Below, in pieces: positions 13,354 to 13,452 of a stretch of 13,452 nucleotides of DNA. The notes under the pieces are model-generated. The model worked only from the letters and a program-made list of their open reading frames with translations. It ran no database searches and was not told where the DNA came from. Each line of letters opens with the position of its first letter. Position 1 is the stretch's first letter. A program made the translations under genes and the position numbers. Source of the stretch: CAZCBD01 sp964496755 (GTDB lineage: Bacteria > Bacteroidota > Ignavibacteria > Ignavibacteriales > Melioribacteraceae); the NCBI GenBank assembly GCA_964496755.1, contig CAZCBD010000064.1:1-13452 (forward strand), in the 5' to 3' direction.

Positions 13354-13452
13354 ATGAAAGGTTTAAAATTTTCTCAGAAAATGTTTTTTATTTTAACACT
13401 CATTTTACTTTTGGGGGCAACCAAAGGAGATTCCGATTTATATTATAAAATA
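13354..13452 (+). CDS. Start of a secreted or membrane-anchored protein, possibly S41 (CtpA-type) peptidase; cut by window edge
   Basis: The 33 codons in the window encode a basic start (MKGLKFSQK), a hydrophobic stretch (MFFILTLILLLGA, about 10-22) and TKGDSDLYYKI, i.e. a signal peptide or anchor followed by a short mature segment. AGGA lies 5 bp before the ATG, and no stop is met. The 'D(L/I)Y.KI' after the signal recalls the beginning of C-terminal processing peptidases in Chlorobi-like genomes, which continue into 'F..VY..V..NYVD'. That continuation is outside the window, so the family is a guess. Export is much better supported than identity. Confidence 0.5.
   Translation, partial: MKGLKFSQKMFFILTLILLLGATKGDSDLYYKI

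Overview
The window is AT-rich (roughly 30 % G+C by eye), densely coded chromosomal DNA. It most resembles the Ignavibacteria/Chlorobi side of the Bacteroidota. Pointers, all inference: an overlapping tatD-like/tcdA pair, a tmk FEGIDFSGKST P-loop, a LexA repressor (missing from many classical Bacteroidetes), clear TTGACA/TATTTT promoters rather than the Bacteroides TAnnTTTG type, and Shine-Dalgarno sequences (GGAG, GGAGGG, GGGGGA) at several starts. A run of ten Ns inside a gene shows this is a draft assembly or metagenome bin.

Left arm, minus strand (1-4511). uppS (lipid carrier for cell-wall synthesis) runs off the left edge. It has its own sigma-70-like promoter and is separated by a hairpin from an upstream three-gene operon: lexA, a small WYL-like protein and an unrecognised 130-residue protein. 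lexA has a TTGACA-N17-TATTTT promoter whose -10 lies in the centre of a perfect inverted repeat, the evident LexA operator. Next comes a response regulator/histidine kinase pair. Upstream of it are three TTACAT hexamers spaced exactly 11 bp apart and ending 12 bp before a -10-like TAATAT, the layout of an OmpR/PhoP-type autoregulated promoter.

Middle (4763-7926). A predicted outer-membrane beta-barrel protein diverges from the two-component pair and ends at a strong hairpin terminator. That terminator overlaps the stop codon of a convergent Nudix (MutT-like) hydrolase gene interrupted by the N gap. A TatD-family metal hydrolase and tcdA (tRNA ct6A cyclisation) follow, overlapping by 8 bp.

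Right arm, plus strand (8074-end). A closely packed series runs rel (bifunctional (p)ppGpp synthetase/hydrolase), ruvX, two adjacent genes that look like bacterial microcompartment (BMC) shell-domain proteins, a YbbR-like membrane-anchored protein, tmk, and the start of a secreted protein that may be an S41 peptidase. The BMC pair is the most unexpected content. It sits in a housekeeping gene run with no recognisable enzyme or pentamer gene beside it, and the second member carries a long charged linker and a C-terminal helical domain resembling SAP/Rho-N modules, similar in concept to EutK. Three consecutive genes (ruvX, BMC1, BMC2) each have a short copy of their own 3' end just after or across the stop codon.

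No rRNA, tRNA, CRISPR array, insertion sequence or phage gene was seen. No gene-free stretch exceeds 300 bases; the longest is the 251-bp divergent region at 4512-4762.
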